Below, piece after piece: positions 7,587-18,226 of a stretch of DNA of 64,000 nt. Position 1 is the stretch's first letter, and each line of letters starts with the position of its first letter. A program made the translations under genes and the position numbers. The notes under the pieces are model-generated. The model was not told the origin of the DNA. It ran no database searches and saw nothing but the letters and a program-made list of their open reading frames with translations. The stretch is taken from contig NZ_PYJN01000018.1 of assembly GCF_003025035.1 (NCBI RefSeq), forward strand, positions 62,001-126,000, in the 5' to 3' direction. Source of the stretch: Rhizobium sp. SEMIA4064. Its GTDB lineage: Bacteria; Pseudomonadota; Alphaproteobacteria; Rhizobiales; Rhizobiaceae.

Positions 7587-8696
7587 ATGAGCAAACTCTT
7601 TGAACCGACTAAGCTTGGCGATATCTCCCTCGCCAACCGTATCGTCATGGCACCGCTGACGCGCAATCGCTCTCCGAATGCCGTGCCGAACGACTTGAAC
7701 GTCAAATATTATGGTCAGCGCGCCACGGCCGGCCTGATCATCACCGAAGCAACCGCCATCACCCATCAGGGCCAGGGCTATGCCGACGTGCCCGGTCTCT
7801 ACACAAAGGAAGCTCTCGACGGCTGGAAGAAAGTGACCGACGCCGTGCACGCAAACGGCGGCAAGATCGTCGTGCAGATGTGGCATGTCGGCCGTATCTC
7901 CCACACCACACTGCAGCCGAATGGCGGCAAGCCTGTTTCCTCCACCTCCAGGCGCGCCAATGCCAAGACCTATCTGGTCAACGGCGATGGCAGCGGCGCT
8001 TTTGCCGATGTCTCGGAACCGCGCGCCCTTGAGGCCTCGGAAATTCCGGGAATCATCGAGGATTACCGCAAGGCCGCTCGCGCCGCGATCGAAGCCGGAT
8101 TTGACGGCGTCGAAATCCATGGCGCCAACGGCTATCTCATCGACCAGTTCCTCCGCGCCGACGTGAACGATCGTACAGACCAATATGGCGGCTCGATCGA
8201 AAACCGCGCCCGTTTCCTTTTCGAGGTTGTGGACGCCGTGACCAAGGAAGTCGGCGCCGGCCGCACCGCGATCCGCATCTCGCCGGTAACGCCGTCGGGC
8301 GATGCCAGCGATCCGCATCCGCAGGCGCTCTTTACCTACGTCATCGAAGGCCTGGCAAAATATGGTCTCGCCTACATCCACACCGTCGAAGGCCAGACGG
8401 GCGGCGCCCGTGACTTCCTGCCCTTTGACTATGACGCCCTGCACGCCGCCTATAAGGCTGCGGGCGGCAAGGCAGCCTGGATGCTCAACAACGGCTACAA
8501 TCGCGAGATGGCCATCGAAGCGGTCGAAAGCGGCAAGGCCGACGTCGTTGCCTTCGGCAAGCCGTTCATCGCCAACCCGGACCTCGTCCGCCGTCTGAAG
8601 GAAAACGCCCCCCTCGCCGTCCTCAACCAGGCTACGCTCTATGGCGGCGGTGCAAACGGCTACGCTGACTACCCGACGCTCGACGAAGTGGCTTAA
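7587..8696 (+). CDS. Old Yellow Enzyme family alkene reductase (NemA-like)
   Basis: A 369-residue FMN-dependent TIM-barrel ene-reductase that reduces activated double bonds such as N-ethylmaleimide, enones or nitro compounds with NAD(P)H. Visible family features are SLANRIVMAPLTRNRS at the N-terminus, QMWHVGRIS, the substrate-binding HGANGYLIDQFL, DQYGGSIENRARF, and AFGKPFIANPDLV at the C-terminal phosphate-binding end. The ribosome site AGGA precedes ATG 7587. It probably forms one transcript with arsR and the MFS gene, resembling nemR-nemA electrophile-detoxification units, but with an ArsR rather than a TetR regulator. A terminator follows at 8721. Confidence 0.95.
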   Translation: MSKLFEPTKLGDISLANRIVMAPLTRNRSPNAVPNDLNVKYYGQRATAGLIITEATAITHQGQGYADVPGLYTKEALDGWKKVTDAVHANGGKIVVQMWHVGRISHTTLQPNGGKPVSSTSRRANAKTYLVNGDGSGAFADVSEPRALEASEIPGIIEDYRKAARAAIEAGFDGVEIHGANGYLIDQFLRADVNDRTDQYGGSIENRARFLFEVVDAVTKEVGAGRTAIRISPVTPSGDASDPHPQALFTYVIEGLAKYGLAYIHTVEGQTGGARDFLPFDYDALHAAYKAAGGKAAWMLNNGYNREMAIEAVESGKADVVAFGKPFIANPDLVRRLKENAPLAVLNQATLYGGGANGYADYPTLDEVA

Positions 8697-8720
8697 CTCC
8701 CACCGCTCCGATCATGACGG

Positions 8721-8752
8721 AAAATCCCGCTGCCAGGCGGGATTTTCTTTTT
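8721..8752 (+). terminator. intrinsic terminator after the ene-reductase gene
   Basis: AAAATCCCGC and GCGGGATTTT form a perfect 10-bp stem around a 6-base loop, followed by CTTTTT. It lies 25 bases after the ene-reductase stop codon. Confidence 0.9.
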
Positions 8753-8776
8753 GGGGATAGCCGTTAGAGTGCACGC

Positions 8777-9577
8777 ATGTTTGAGCCCTATTTGAAGCGC
8801 TGGTCGCTCGCACCGGATGGCGAGGCGATTATCACCCGTTCCAGTCATCTTCTGCCAGTCATTTGGCGCGGCGTGCCCGCCATGCTGAAGGTCGCACTCG
8901 ATATTGACGAGAAGCTCGGCAGCCAGGTCTTGCGCTGGTGGGATGGCGACGGTGCGGCGCAGGTCTTCGAACACGACACCGACGCAGCACTTCTGGAGAG
9001 AGCAACCGGACCAAGGTCCCTGCTGACGATGGCGATGGAAGGTGGTGATAACGAGGCAAGCCGGATCATCTGCCACACGGCCGCTAAGCTCCACGCGCCG
9101 CGGGCAACGCCGTTGCCGGATCTCGTCCCGCTTGACCGCTGGTTCCGAGAGCTGGAGCCGGCGGCGCGCGCCCATGGCGGCGTTCTCACCACCTGCGCCG
9201 AGATTGCCGGTCACCTGCTTGCGGATCAGCGCGACCTCACCGTTCTGCATGGCGATATCCACCATGAGAATATCATGGATTTCGGTCCGCGCGGCTGGCT
9301 CGCCATCGACCCGAAGCGCGTTCACGGTGAACGCGGCTACGATTTCGCCAATACCTTCTGCAATCCGGAACTCCCCATCGTCACCGCTCCCGGTCGTCTG
9401 CAGCGTCAATTGCCGATCGTCTGCACCGAAGCAAGATTGAAACCGAAGCGGATGCTGCAGTGGATCGTCGCCTATGCCGGTCTCTCTGCCGCCTGGTTTC
9501 TCAGCGACGGCGATACCAAGAATGCCGAGTCGGACTTTACCGTCGCCAGGATAGCGCTTGCCGAACTCCGGACCTAA
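8777..9577 (+). CDS. aminoglycoside phosphotransferase family protein, APH(6)-like
   Basis: A 266-residue kinase-like protein. The catalytic loop is VLHGDIHHENIM (Brenner motif, residues about 155-166) and the metal-binding equivalent is WLAIDPKRVHGERGYDFAN. This pattern and length match the streptomycin 6-kinase APH(6) / hydroxyurea phosphotransferase family. Chromosomal rhizobial members are common and need not confer resistance; the natural substrate is unknown. It lies alone between the ene-reductase terminator and a convergent SDR gene. Confidence 0.85.
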   Translation: MFEPYLKRWSLAPDGEAIITRSSHLLPVIWRGVPAMLKVALDIDEKLGSQVLRWWDGDGAAQVFEHDTDAALLERATGPRSLLTMAMEGGDNEASRIICHTAAKLHAPRATPLPDLVPLDRWFRELEPAARAHGGVLTTCAEIAGHLLADQRDLTVLHGDIHHENIMDFGPRGWLAIDPKRVHGERGYDFANTFCNPELPIVTAPGRLQRQLPIVCTEARLKPKRMLQWIVAYAGLSAAWFLSDGDTKNAESDFTVARIALAELRT

Positions 9578-9583
9578 CGCGCC

Positions 9584-10558
9584 TTACCGTGCCGGCAGGC
9601 AGCCGAGTGCCGCCAGGCTCGTCTTCACCGCCTCGTCGATCGGAGTATGCGGCTCCTCGCCGAGCACAGCCAGCAGTTTGTCATTTCTCATCTGCAGCGG
9701 CACTTTCCAGAGATAGCGCATTTCACGCAGCTCTTTCATCAGCGGCACGAAAGGCGCGGCAAGCGGCAGTATCCACCAGGGAAAGGATTTCGCTTTCACC
9801 CTATGTCCGACCACCCGCTCGATCGCGCCAATCATCTGCTGGCCGTCACCATCCCAATGGCCGCGCATGTGGTAGACGGCAAAAGTGGGAAGCGCGTCAC
9901 CCTTCTCGATCAGCCGGATCATTGTTTCGGCGACGTCAGGCAGATAGGCCCATTGATGGCCGATGCCCGCCCTACCCGGATTGGTCACCGACGCCACCGG
10001 CTTGCCGGGTTTTACAACGCCCTGAGAGAACCAGCTATTGGTGACGCGCTCGCCGAAGAAATCCCCGGCGCGGAGGATAATGACCGGCGTGCCGGCCTCT
10101 GCCGCCGCCTTCAGGCGCCGCTCCATTTCGACGCGGATCGCGCCCTTGCGTGTCTGCGGATGCTGCGGGCTGTCCTCGGTCACATTGGGAAGGACGTCCG
10201 GCCCGAAATTGTAGACTGTGCCCGGCAGGACAATCCTCGCGCCGACCGCTTTCGCCGCCGCGATCGTGCTGTCGAGCATTGGCAGGACCAATTGCCCCCA
10301 ATTGCGATAGCCGGGCGGGTTGACGGCATGCACGATAACCTCAACGCCCGCCGCCGCCTTCAATACATCGCCCGCCTGCATTGCATCACCCTGCACCCAG
10401 TCGAATCCGGGCTCGCGGCGCGCGGCCTCGGCTGCGTTGCGGTTCAGCGCCCGGATGCGCCAGCCACGGGCAGCGAGCCCGCGAGCGACGGCGCCGCCGA
10501 TACCGCCAGTGGCGCCTAGTACGAGAGCGGTCTTTCCAGTGTTCGTCTGCTCAGTCAT
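9584..10558 (-). CDS. NAD(P)-binding SDR/NmrA-like epimerase-family protein
   Basis: A 324-residue atypical short-chain dehydrogenase. The Rossmann motif LVLGATGGIGGAVARGLAARG is near the N-terminus (quoted as the GATGGIGG loop), with an NADP-friendly ALNRN afterwards, DAVNP-like VHAVNPPGYRNW, and a tyrosine-bearing segment GTVYNFG. Such proteins act as sugar-nucleotide epimerases, oxidoreductases or redox sensors; no substrate is evident. ATG 10558 is preferred over 10570 because GGAG lies 6 bases upstream of it. It is divergent from a LysR regulator that probably controls it. Confidence 0.85.
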   Translation of the reverse strand: MTEQTNTGKTALVLGATGGIGGAVARGLAARGWRIRALNRNAAEAARREPGFDWVQGDAMQAGDVLKAAAGVEVIVHAVNPPGYRNWGQLVLPMLDSTIAAAKAVGARIVLPGTVYNFGPDVLPNVTEDSPQHPQTRKGAIRVEMERRLKAAAEAGTPVIILRAGDFFGERVTNSWFSQGVVKPGKPVASVTNPGRAGIGHQWAYLPDVAETMIRLIEKGDALPTFAVYHMRGHWDGDGQQMIGAIERVVGHRVKAKSFPWWILPLAAPFVPLMKELREMRYLWKVPLQMRNDKLLAVLGEEPHTPIDEAVKTSLAALGCLPAR

Positions 10559-10593
10559 CGTCATCTCCATCGGTTGATGAGATGACTATGCCG

Positions 10594-10603
10594 CGCAGCT
10601 GCG
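10594..10603. promoter_or_regulatory. candidate operator between SDR gene and lysR
   Basis: The 90-base divergent region contains the perfect 10-bp palindrome CGCAGCTGCG and an AT-rich stretch after it. LysR-type regulators usually bind such divergent regions to control the neighbour and themselves. The assignment is positional only. Confidence 0.35.
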
Positions 10604-10648
10604 ATAAACGAAATTGCCAAAAAATCTGCACATGATATACAAAAATAT

Positions 10649-11548
10649 ATGGCATCCACATCAGAACCAAGCTGGGATTTCTACCGCACCTTCCTCGCCG
10701 TGCTCCGTCACGGCTCGCTTTCGGCTGCCGCCCGGGAACTCGGCCTGACCCAGCCGACCATCGGCCGCCATATCGACGCGCTGGAAGCAACTGTAGGCGC
10801 CGAGCTCTTCACGCGCTCACAACAAGGCCTTCTTCCGACCGACGCGGCCCTCGCCCTCAAACCCTATGCGGAAACCCTGGCCAGCACGACTGCCGCACTG
10901 CTGCGCGTCGCGTCCGAAGCGCGCGATAGTGTCAGCGGCACCGTGCGCATTAGCGCCAGCGAGGTCATCGGCGCGGAAGTCTTGCCGCCGATCCTGGCGG
11001 AGCTGCAGGCCGCGCATCCCGATCTGATCATCGAGCTCTCCGCCTCCGACGCTGTTGAGGACCTATTGCAGCGAGAAGCAGATATCGCCGTGCGCATGGT
11101 CGCGCCCACACAGGATGCACTGCTTGCGCGCCGTATCGGCGTCATCCCCCTCGGCTTGTTCGCGCATCGCAACTATCTAAAGCGATACGGCGAACCCAAG
11201 AGCATTGCGGACCTGCGTCACCACAAGTTGATCGGTTTCGATCGCCAGACCGCTTACATCCGCACGATGTTGAAGCGCTATCCCCTGTTTGACGGCATCT
11301 CCTTTGCCTTCAAGTCGGATCACAGCATAGCGCTGCACAACGCATTATGCGCCGGCATCGGCATCAGCTTCTATCAAGTGCCGCTTGCAAAAAGGGATGA
11401 AAATCTTGTCCGGCTGCTGCCCGAGATCGAACTCGCGCTAGACACCTGGGTCGCCATGCATGAGAACCTGAAGACGTCACCGCGCTGCCGCGTGACGTTC
11501 GATGCGCTGGTGGCCGGATTGCTGGACTACGTCAAAGCTGACGCATAG
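10649..11548 (+). CDS. LysR-type transcriptional regulator
   Basis: A 299-residue LysR-type regulator with the HTH segment SLSAAARELGLTQPTIGRHI near residues 25-44 and a C-terminal effector-binding domain (VRISASEVIGAEVLPPIL, then GVIPLGLFAHRNYLKRYGEP). It belongs to the CrgA/DsdC-like group rather than to LsrB. It is divergent from an SDR oxidoreductase, the classic arrangement for LysR and target. No clear ribosome site precedes ATG 10649, so a leaderless or weakly translated start is possible. Confidence 0.92.
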   Translation: MASTSEPSWDFYRTFLAVLRHGSLSAAARELGLTQPTIGRHIDALEATVGAELFTRSQQGLLPTDAALALKPYAETLASTTAALLRVASEARDSVSGTVRISASEVIGAEVLPPILAELQAAHPDLIIELSASDAVEDLLQREADIAVRMVAPTQDALLARRIGVIPLGLFAHRNYLKRYGEPKSIADLRHHKLIGFDRQTAYIRTMLKRYPLFDGISFAFKSDHSIALHNALCAGIGISFYQVPLAKRDENLVRLLPEIELALDTWVAMHENLKTSPRCRVTFDALVAGLLDYVKADA

Positions 11549-11613
11549 TGGGGCCGCCGCGAAGCAAGACTTCATCGACATGAGTCGACCAGGCATCACG
11601 GGAGCGGTAGCGC

Positions 11614-11895
11614 TCAGGCGCCAGGAGCCGTATCGACAGGCGGGAAACGCACCTTACCGTCGACAACTTCCGTTTCCGGACGGTCGCCGCCATCGGTGTA
11701 TTCTTCGTGCCATTTGCCCCGCTCGTCCTGCCAACTGATCTCTGCCGAATCGCCGCCAACCTGCTGTTCGGCCGCCACGATCCTGGCCGCCTCCACTGCT
11801 TCGGAATGAGTCGGAAACGCCTCGGAATAGACTTCGCCAAAACGATACGCCCATCCGCCGTCATGTGGCACAATTTCGTAAGTGACCTTGACCAT
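11614..11895 (-). CDS. DUF2188 domain protein
   Basis: A 93-residue soluble protein. The segment YEIVPHDGGWAYRFGEVYSE followed by AFPTHSEAVEAARIVAAEQQ and a strand containing DERGKWHEEY fits the small DUF2188 fold, which normally begins with a HDGGWAV-type strand. Its function is not known. It is followed by a Pro/Glu-rich tail. It stands alone, convergent with lysR. An AGGCTG element precedes the ATG at 11895. Confidence 0.75.
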   Translation of the reverse strand: MVKVTYEIVPHDGGWAYRFGEVYSEAFPTHSEAVEAARIVAAEQQVGGDSAEISWQDERGKWHEEYTDGGDRPETEVVDGKVRFPPVDTAPGA

Positions 11896-12126
11896 TCACA
11901 GCCTCCTTCTCATCTGCCAAGACCTTAGGCTCCGGGTGCCACCCGGCAGGACCGCGGTCCATCTCAGACGAATTGCAAGGATGCCGCGATATTGGGTTGG
12001 GCAGACCGATCCGGACAGTATTCCATTAAACGCCGTGGACTGCAAATCTTGTCATCTACGCGCATGCTTGATGTGAGAAATCATTGATTTAGACTGAGAA
12101 AGTGAATCCGTGCGAAAGGTGAGGAC

Positions 12127-13224
12127 TTGGCAATATCGAGCTGGCTGAAGCAGGAAAAGTTCCTGATCATCGCGTTTGCAGTCGCCGTCGTGGCCTATCT
12201 CGGCGAACATGCGGTGCTGGATATGGGGCGGATCGCATCGCTGTTGGCCGCCGCCGGACTGATTGCAACCATCGTCCTTGTCTCAATGCGCGTCGCCCAT
12301 CACGCCGAGATTCTGGCGACCAAAGTCGGTGATCCCTATGGCACGATGATCCTCACTCTATCGGCCGTCGCTGTCGAAGTGATCATGCTGGCAATCCTGA
12401 TGGGTGGCGAAAGCTCGCCAACGCTCGTGCGCGATACGATCTATTCCGCCGTCATGCTCGACATCAACGGCATCCTCGGTCTTGCCGCCCTGCTCGGCGG
12501 CCTGAAGCACGGCGAACAGCCCTATAATGACGATTCCGGCAAGACCTACGGCGTGATGATCCTAACCGCCATGGGCATTTCGATGATCGTGCCGGAGTTC
12601 ATCCCCGATGCAAAATGGCACTATTACTCCGCCTTCACCATCGCCGCGATGATCGCGCTTTACGGTCTTTTCCTGCGCATGCAGGTCGGTCAGCACAGCT
12701 ATTTCTTCAGCTACAGCTATCCGCGCGTCGAGAAGAAGCATGGCGCACAAGAGGATCATCATGGCGAAGACTCCACCGCAGCCTCCATCGTCACCATTCT
12801 GATCGGCGTCGTGTTGATCGGCGGCCTTGCCGAGTTCATGTCGGCCTTCATGGATGTCGGCCTCAGGGATAGCGGTGCGCCGCCGGCGATTGCCGCCATC
12901 GTGGTCGCCGCCATTTCCGCCGCCCCGGAAATCTTGACGGCACTGCGCGCGGCACTGCGAAACCGCATGCAGGCGACCATCAATATCGCCATGGGCGCCT
13001 CGCTGTCGACCGTCATCCTGACGGTGCCGGTCATGGAGGCAATCGCGCTCTATACGGGCCAGCCCTTCGTCATGGCCATGTCGCCGGTACAGACCGTGAT
13101 GATCATGATCACGTTGATTGCCGCAGCGATCAATCTCAACGACGGCGAGACCAATGCCATCGAAGGCATGACCCATTTCATCCTCTTCGCCACGTTCATC
13201 ATGCTGACGGCGCTCGGACTTTGA
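12127..13224 (+). CDS. chaA: ionic calcium:proton antiporter ChaA-like
   Basis: A 365-residue inner-membrane protein of the calcium/cation exchanger superfamily. The two conserved alpha repeats are visible: GDPYGTMILTLSAVAVEVIMLAI in the first half (GDPYG-TLSA-VEV) and AIVVAAISAAPEILTALRAA in the second. A His/Glu-rich cytosolic loop (KKHGAQEDHHGED) separates the halves. It should export Ca2+ or Na+ in exchange for protons. The start is a TTG preceded by GTGAGGA; no in-frame ATG or GTG with a better site exists upstream. It converges on aatA and shares a bidirectional terminator with it. Confidence 0.9.
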   Translation: MAISSWLKQEKFLIIAFAVAVVAYLGEHAVLDMGRIASLLAAAGLIATIVLVSMRVAHHAEILATKVGDPYGTMILTLSAVAVEVIMLAILMGGESSPTLVRDTIYSAVMLDINGILGLAALLGGLKHGEQPYNDDSGKTYGVMILTAMGISMIVPEFIPDAKWHYYSAFTIAAMIALYGLFLRMQVGQHSYFFSYSYPRVEKKHGAQEDHHGEDSTAASIVTILIGVVLIGGLAEFMSAFMDVGLRDSGAPPAIAAIVVAAISAAPEILTALRAALRNRMQATINIAMGASLSTVILTVPVMEAIALYTGQPFVMAMSPVQTVMIMITLIAAAINLNDGETNAIEGMTHFILFATFIMLTALGL

Positions 13225-13314
13225 TTCTGATTTCAAGGACTTGCGCCGACGGGCGGACTCAAATCGCGAAGCGCTTGACTCAATTGATGAACCCGAAACC
13301 ATCGGCCTGAACGC

Positions 13315-13346
13315 AAAAAGCCCGCCATCTCTGGCGGGCTTTTTAT
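13315..13346. terminator. bidirectional terminator between chaA and aatA
   Basis: AAAAAGCCCGCC and GGCGGGCTTTTT form a 12-base inverted repeat around ATCTCT. The T-run on each strand lets it end chaA on plus and aatA on minus. Confidence 0.92.
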
Positions 13347-13365
13347 TTGACTTATCTTCGACTGC

Positions 13366-15026
<1,661 letters not shown>

Positions 15027-17426
15027 ATGTTTCTGGATGACGAATGCACAACCGAGCGCCTGCGGGCGCGCAGTCTCCTTTCTTCTTTCTCAATCGTAAT
15101 GATAACATTGGCCGCATTGGCGGTGATGATGCTGAGTCTCATCACGACCGCACGCGCCGAAATCGCGGATCAGCCAGGCCAATCCGGCCAGCAGCTCGCC
15201 GGCCTTATTCGCCCGAATGACGTCAACAGCGGCTCGCTGCTCTTCCCGTCCAAGGAGCCCGGCTATTATGTCGAAGCGCCGCGCCTGAAGACGGACGTCG
15301 AGATCGACGTCACCGGCCCTGTTTCCCGCGTGAAGGTGACGCAACGGTTCCAGAACCCGAGCAAGGGCTGGGTCGAAGGCACCTATGTCTTCCCGTTGCC
15401 GGACAATTCAGCCGTCGACACGCTGCGCATGCAGATCGGCGACCGCTTCATCGAGGGTCAGATCAAGCCGCGCGAAGAAGCACGGCAAATCTATGAGGAC
15501 GCCAAAGCGCAGGGCAGGAAGACGGCGCTGCTCGAGCAGCAACGGCCGAACATCTTCACCAACCAGGTTGCCAATATCGGTCCCGGCGAAACCGTTGTCG
15601 TGCAGATCGAATACCAACAGACGGTCCATCAGTCGGCCGGCCAATTCTCGCTACGCTTCCCGATGGTTGTCGCTCCACGCTATAACCCGCAGCCGATCGT
15701 CCAGAGCGTCGAGTTCCACAACGGCACTGGTTTTGCCGTGCAGGACCCGGTCCCGAACAGGGAAAAGATCGAAGCCCCGGTTCTTGATCCGCGTGAAAAC
15801 GCCAAGATCAATCCGGTATCGTTGACCATCAACCTCAGGGCTGGCTTCCCTCTCGGCGAGGTAAAATCCTCATTCCATGAGATCAATCTCACTGAGAACG
15901 GCGAACAGAGCCGCACGATTTCGCTGAAAGGCGACACCGTGCCCGCCGATCGCGATTTTGAGCTGACCTGGGAGGCGGCTCTGGGCAAGACGCCGAGCGC
16001 CGGCCTCTTCCGAGAGGTAAAGGACGGCAAAACCTATCTGCTGGCCTTTGTCACGCCGCCGTCGACGCCGGATGCGACGACCCAGCAGCCGAAGCGCGAG
16101 GTGGTCTTCGTCATCGACAACTCGGGCTCCATGTCCGGCCCGTCGATCGAACAGGCCCGTGCCAGCCTGGCGCTTGCAATCTCCAAGCTGCAGTCCGACG
16201 ACCGCTTCAACGTCATCCGCTTCGACGACACGATGACCGATTATTTTCACGGCCTCGTCGCCGCCACGCCCAACAACCGGGAAAAAGCGATCGCCTATGT
16301 CAACGGCCTCGACGCTGCCGGCGGCACGGAAATGCTGCCGGCCCTGTCGGATGCGCTCCGCAATCAGGGACCGATCGCCAGCGGCGCGCTCCGCCAGGTC
16401 GTCTTCCTGACCGACGGCGCAATCGGCAATGAGCAGCAACTCTTCCAGGAAATCAGCCAGAACCGCGCCGACGCTCGCGTCTTCACCGTTGGCATCGGCT
16501 CCGCGCCAAACACCTACTTCATGACCAAGGCCGCCGAAGTCGGCCGCGGCACCTATACCGCCATCGGTTCGCAGGATCAGGTGGCCGAGCGCATGGGCGA
16601 GTTGTTCGCCAAGCTCGAAAATCCCGCCATGACCGACATTGCCGCCAGATTCGACAATGCCAAGGCGGACGATATCACACCGAACCCGATGCCTGACCTC
16701 TACACCGGCGAACCGGTCGTGCTGACAGCCGAACTCTCCGACGCACAACCGAATGGCAAGCTGCAGATATCGGGCAAGACCGGCGCCCAGCCCTGGCGTG
16801 TCGAAATGGATATTGCCGGCGCCGCCGAAGGCAAAGGCATTTCGCAGCTTTGGGCACGCCGCAAGATCGACGATATCGAAGCTCGCGCCTACGAGATCCA
16901 GGATCAGGGAGCGCTGGACAAGCAGGTCGAAGCGGTGGCGCTCGCCCACCACCTCGTCTCGCGCGTCACCAGCCTTGTCGCCGTCGACGTTACGCCTTCA
17001 CGTCCCGCCGACCAGTCGCTCGGTTCTGCCAAACTGCCGCAGAACCTTCCCGCCGGTTGGGATTTCGGCAAGGTCTTCGGCGAAGGCGAAGCGCCGGTCA
17101 CGGCACCTAGCGGCGAACGCAAGGCCTCGGTTGAGCCGATCGGCGCGGCGGATGAACAGGCAGAGGCGGATCAGGCCGATGTCAACGGCGCTATGCTCCC
17201 TAAGTATGGGTCAGCAAAGCGACAGGCGGCGCTGGCAAGCCAGATCGCCGCCGCGCCGACGCCGGCCACCGCCGGCATGATCGCCCGCCAGGCCACATCC
17301 AGCGTCAACCTGCCGCAAACGGCGACACCCGCCGAGCGCAACATCATGATCGGCTTGGCCCTGCTCCTTCTCGCGGCGATCATTACTGTGCTCATGATGC
17401 TGCGTCGCCGCGTGTTTGGACGGTGA
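15027..17426 (+). CDS. VIT and VWA domain protein with LPQTA sorting signal (sortase target)
   Basis: A 799-residue envelope protein. A signal/anchor helix spans about 20-44. A VIT (inter-alpha-trypsin inhibitor N-terminal) domain follows, with VKVTQRFQNPS, GTYVFPLPDNSAVD and RKTALLEQQRPNIFTNQVANI (split). Then comes a VWA domain with the MIDAS motif DNSGSMS near 363-369. The C-terminus is a sortase-type tail: LPQTATP at about 762-768, a hydrophobic helix, then RRRVFGR. This is the layout of the proteobacterial sortase target family (TIGR03788-like). The start at 15027 follows AGGGGGT. Its last 4 bases overlap the sortase gene, so the pair is translationally coupled. Partners and ligand are unknown. 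Confidence 0.93.
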   Translation: MFLDDECTTERLRARSLLSSFSIVMITLAALAVMMLSLITTARAEIADQPGQSGQQLAGLIRPNDVNSGSLLFPSKEPGYYVEAPRLKTDVEIDVTGPVSRVKVTQRFQNPSKGWVEGTYVFPLPDNSAVDTLRMQIGDRFIEGQIKPREEARQIYEDAKAQGRKTALLEQQRPNIFTNQVANIGPGETVVVQIEYQQTVHQSAGQFSLRFPMVVAPRYNPQPIVQSVEFHNGTGFAVQDPVPNREKIEAPVLDPRENAKINPVSLTINLRAGFPLGEVKSSFHEINLTENGEQSRTISLKGDTVPADRDFELTWEAALGKTPSAGLFREVKDGKTYLLAFVTPPSTPDATTQQPKREVVFVIDNSGSMSGPSIEQARASLALAISKLQSDDRFNVIRFDDTMTDYFHGLVAATPNNREKAIAYVNGLDAAGGTEMLPALSDALRNQGPIASGALRQVVFLTDGAIGNEQQLFQEISQNRADARVFTVGIGSAPNTYFMTKAAEVGRGTYTAIGSQDQVAERMGELFAKLENPAMTDIAARFDNAKADDITPNPMPDLYTGEPVVLTAELSDAQPNGKLQISGKTGAQPWRVEMDIAGAAEGKGISQLWARRKIDDIEARAYEIQDQGALDKQVEAVALAHHLVSRVTSLVAVDVTPSRPADQSLGSAKLPQNLPAGWDFGKVFGEGEAPVTAPSGERKASVEPIGAADEQAEADQADVNGAMLPKYGSAKRQAALASQIAAAPTPATAGMIARQATSSVNLPQTATPAERNIMIGLALLLLAAIITVLMMLRRRVFGR

Positions 17427-18160
17427 ACGCGATGAGGGACGACGGCCATTTCCAAATGTCCAAAGCCCCTCACCCCCACCTTCTCTCCGTGCGCGGGGAG
17501 AAGGTGGCCGAGAGGCCGCATGAGGGGCCTTTCCATCGTCTCACACACCTCGAAAAACTCGCTCTCGCCGGTATCATCGTCCTTGCAATGACGGGGCTGA
17601 GCTTTCTCGGCAATGGCCTCGATATGAAAGCCAAGGCCGAGCTCGCACAGGTCCTGCTGAAACGCGCCTTCGCCGCGGAGCTTCGCGGCGAAGATGCAAA
17701 GCCCTGGCCTTGGGCGGATTTCACCACCGAGGCTGAGGTGCGGGCACCGCGGATCGGCGCGGAAGCGATAGTGCTTGCCGGCGCCAGCGGCCAGGCGCTG
17801 GCTTTCGGGCCGGGCTGGCTGACGAATACGCCGCAGCCGGGAGAAGAAGGCACCGCCGTCATCGCCGCCCATCGCGACACGCATTTCCGCTGGTTGAAGG
17901 ATGTCAAACCGGGCGATCTGATCGAAGTCACGCGCCATGACGGCAAGGTGCTCACCTTCCGGGCCGGTCAGGGCCGTGTCGCACCGTGGGACAAGAACGG
18001 CATCGATCCCGCCACGCCCGGTCGGCATCTGGCGCTGGCCACCTGCTGGCCGTTCGATGCCATCACGCGCGGGCCGCTGCGTTATATCGTGGACGCCGAG
18101 CTGGTGGAGACTGCCGAACAGACGGCCTTCGCAGACACAAAGACGTTACCCTCGCCATAG
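17423..18160 (+). CDS. class GN-type proteobacterial sortase
   Basis: A 245-residue membrane-anchored transpeptidase. A hydrophobic anchor lies at about 44-62. The sortase core has the catalytic histidine region AVIAAHRDTHFRWLKD (H150), the catalytic cysteine in ALATCWPF (C208), and an arginine in TRGPLRYIV (R216/R220). It should cleave the LPQTA tail of the preceding VIT-VWA protein and attach it covalently to an envelope acceptor that is not known in Gram-negatives. Its GTG start at 17423 overlaps the upstream stop; ATG 17432 is an alternative. Residues about 15-35 are encoded by a palindromic repeat (17466-17527), so the cytosolic N-terminus is probably dispensable. Confidence 0.9.
   Translation: MNAMRDDGHFQMSKAPHPHLLSVRGEKVAERPHEGPFHRLTHLEKLALAGIIVLAMTGLSFLGNGLDMKAKAELAQVLLKRAFAAELRGEDAKPWPWADFTTEAEVRAPRIGAEAIVLAGASGQALAFGPGWLTNTPQPGEEGTAVIAAHRDTHFRWLKDVKPGDLIEVTRHDGKVLTFRAGQGRVAPWDKNGIDPATPGRHLALATCWPFDAITRGPLRYIVDAELVETAEQTAFADTKTLPSP
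17466..17527. repeat. palindromic rhizobial repeat inside the sortase reading frame
   Basis: Outer arms CCCCTCA (17466-17472) and TGAGGGG (17521-17527) enclose a perfect 10-bp stem, CCACCTTCTC (17476-17485) and GAGAAGGTGG (17498-17507). The CCTTCTC core is shared with the intergenic palindrome at 28314. The class is common between genes in rhizobia. Here it is read in frame without a stop. Confidence 0.85.
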
Positions 18161-18226
18161 CGCGCCTTGACCGGCAATCCGCCCACCCCACGTTGCGTAA
18201 ATAGTTCATGGAAGGGAGGAGACGGA

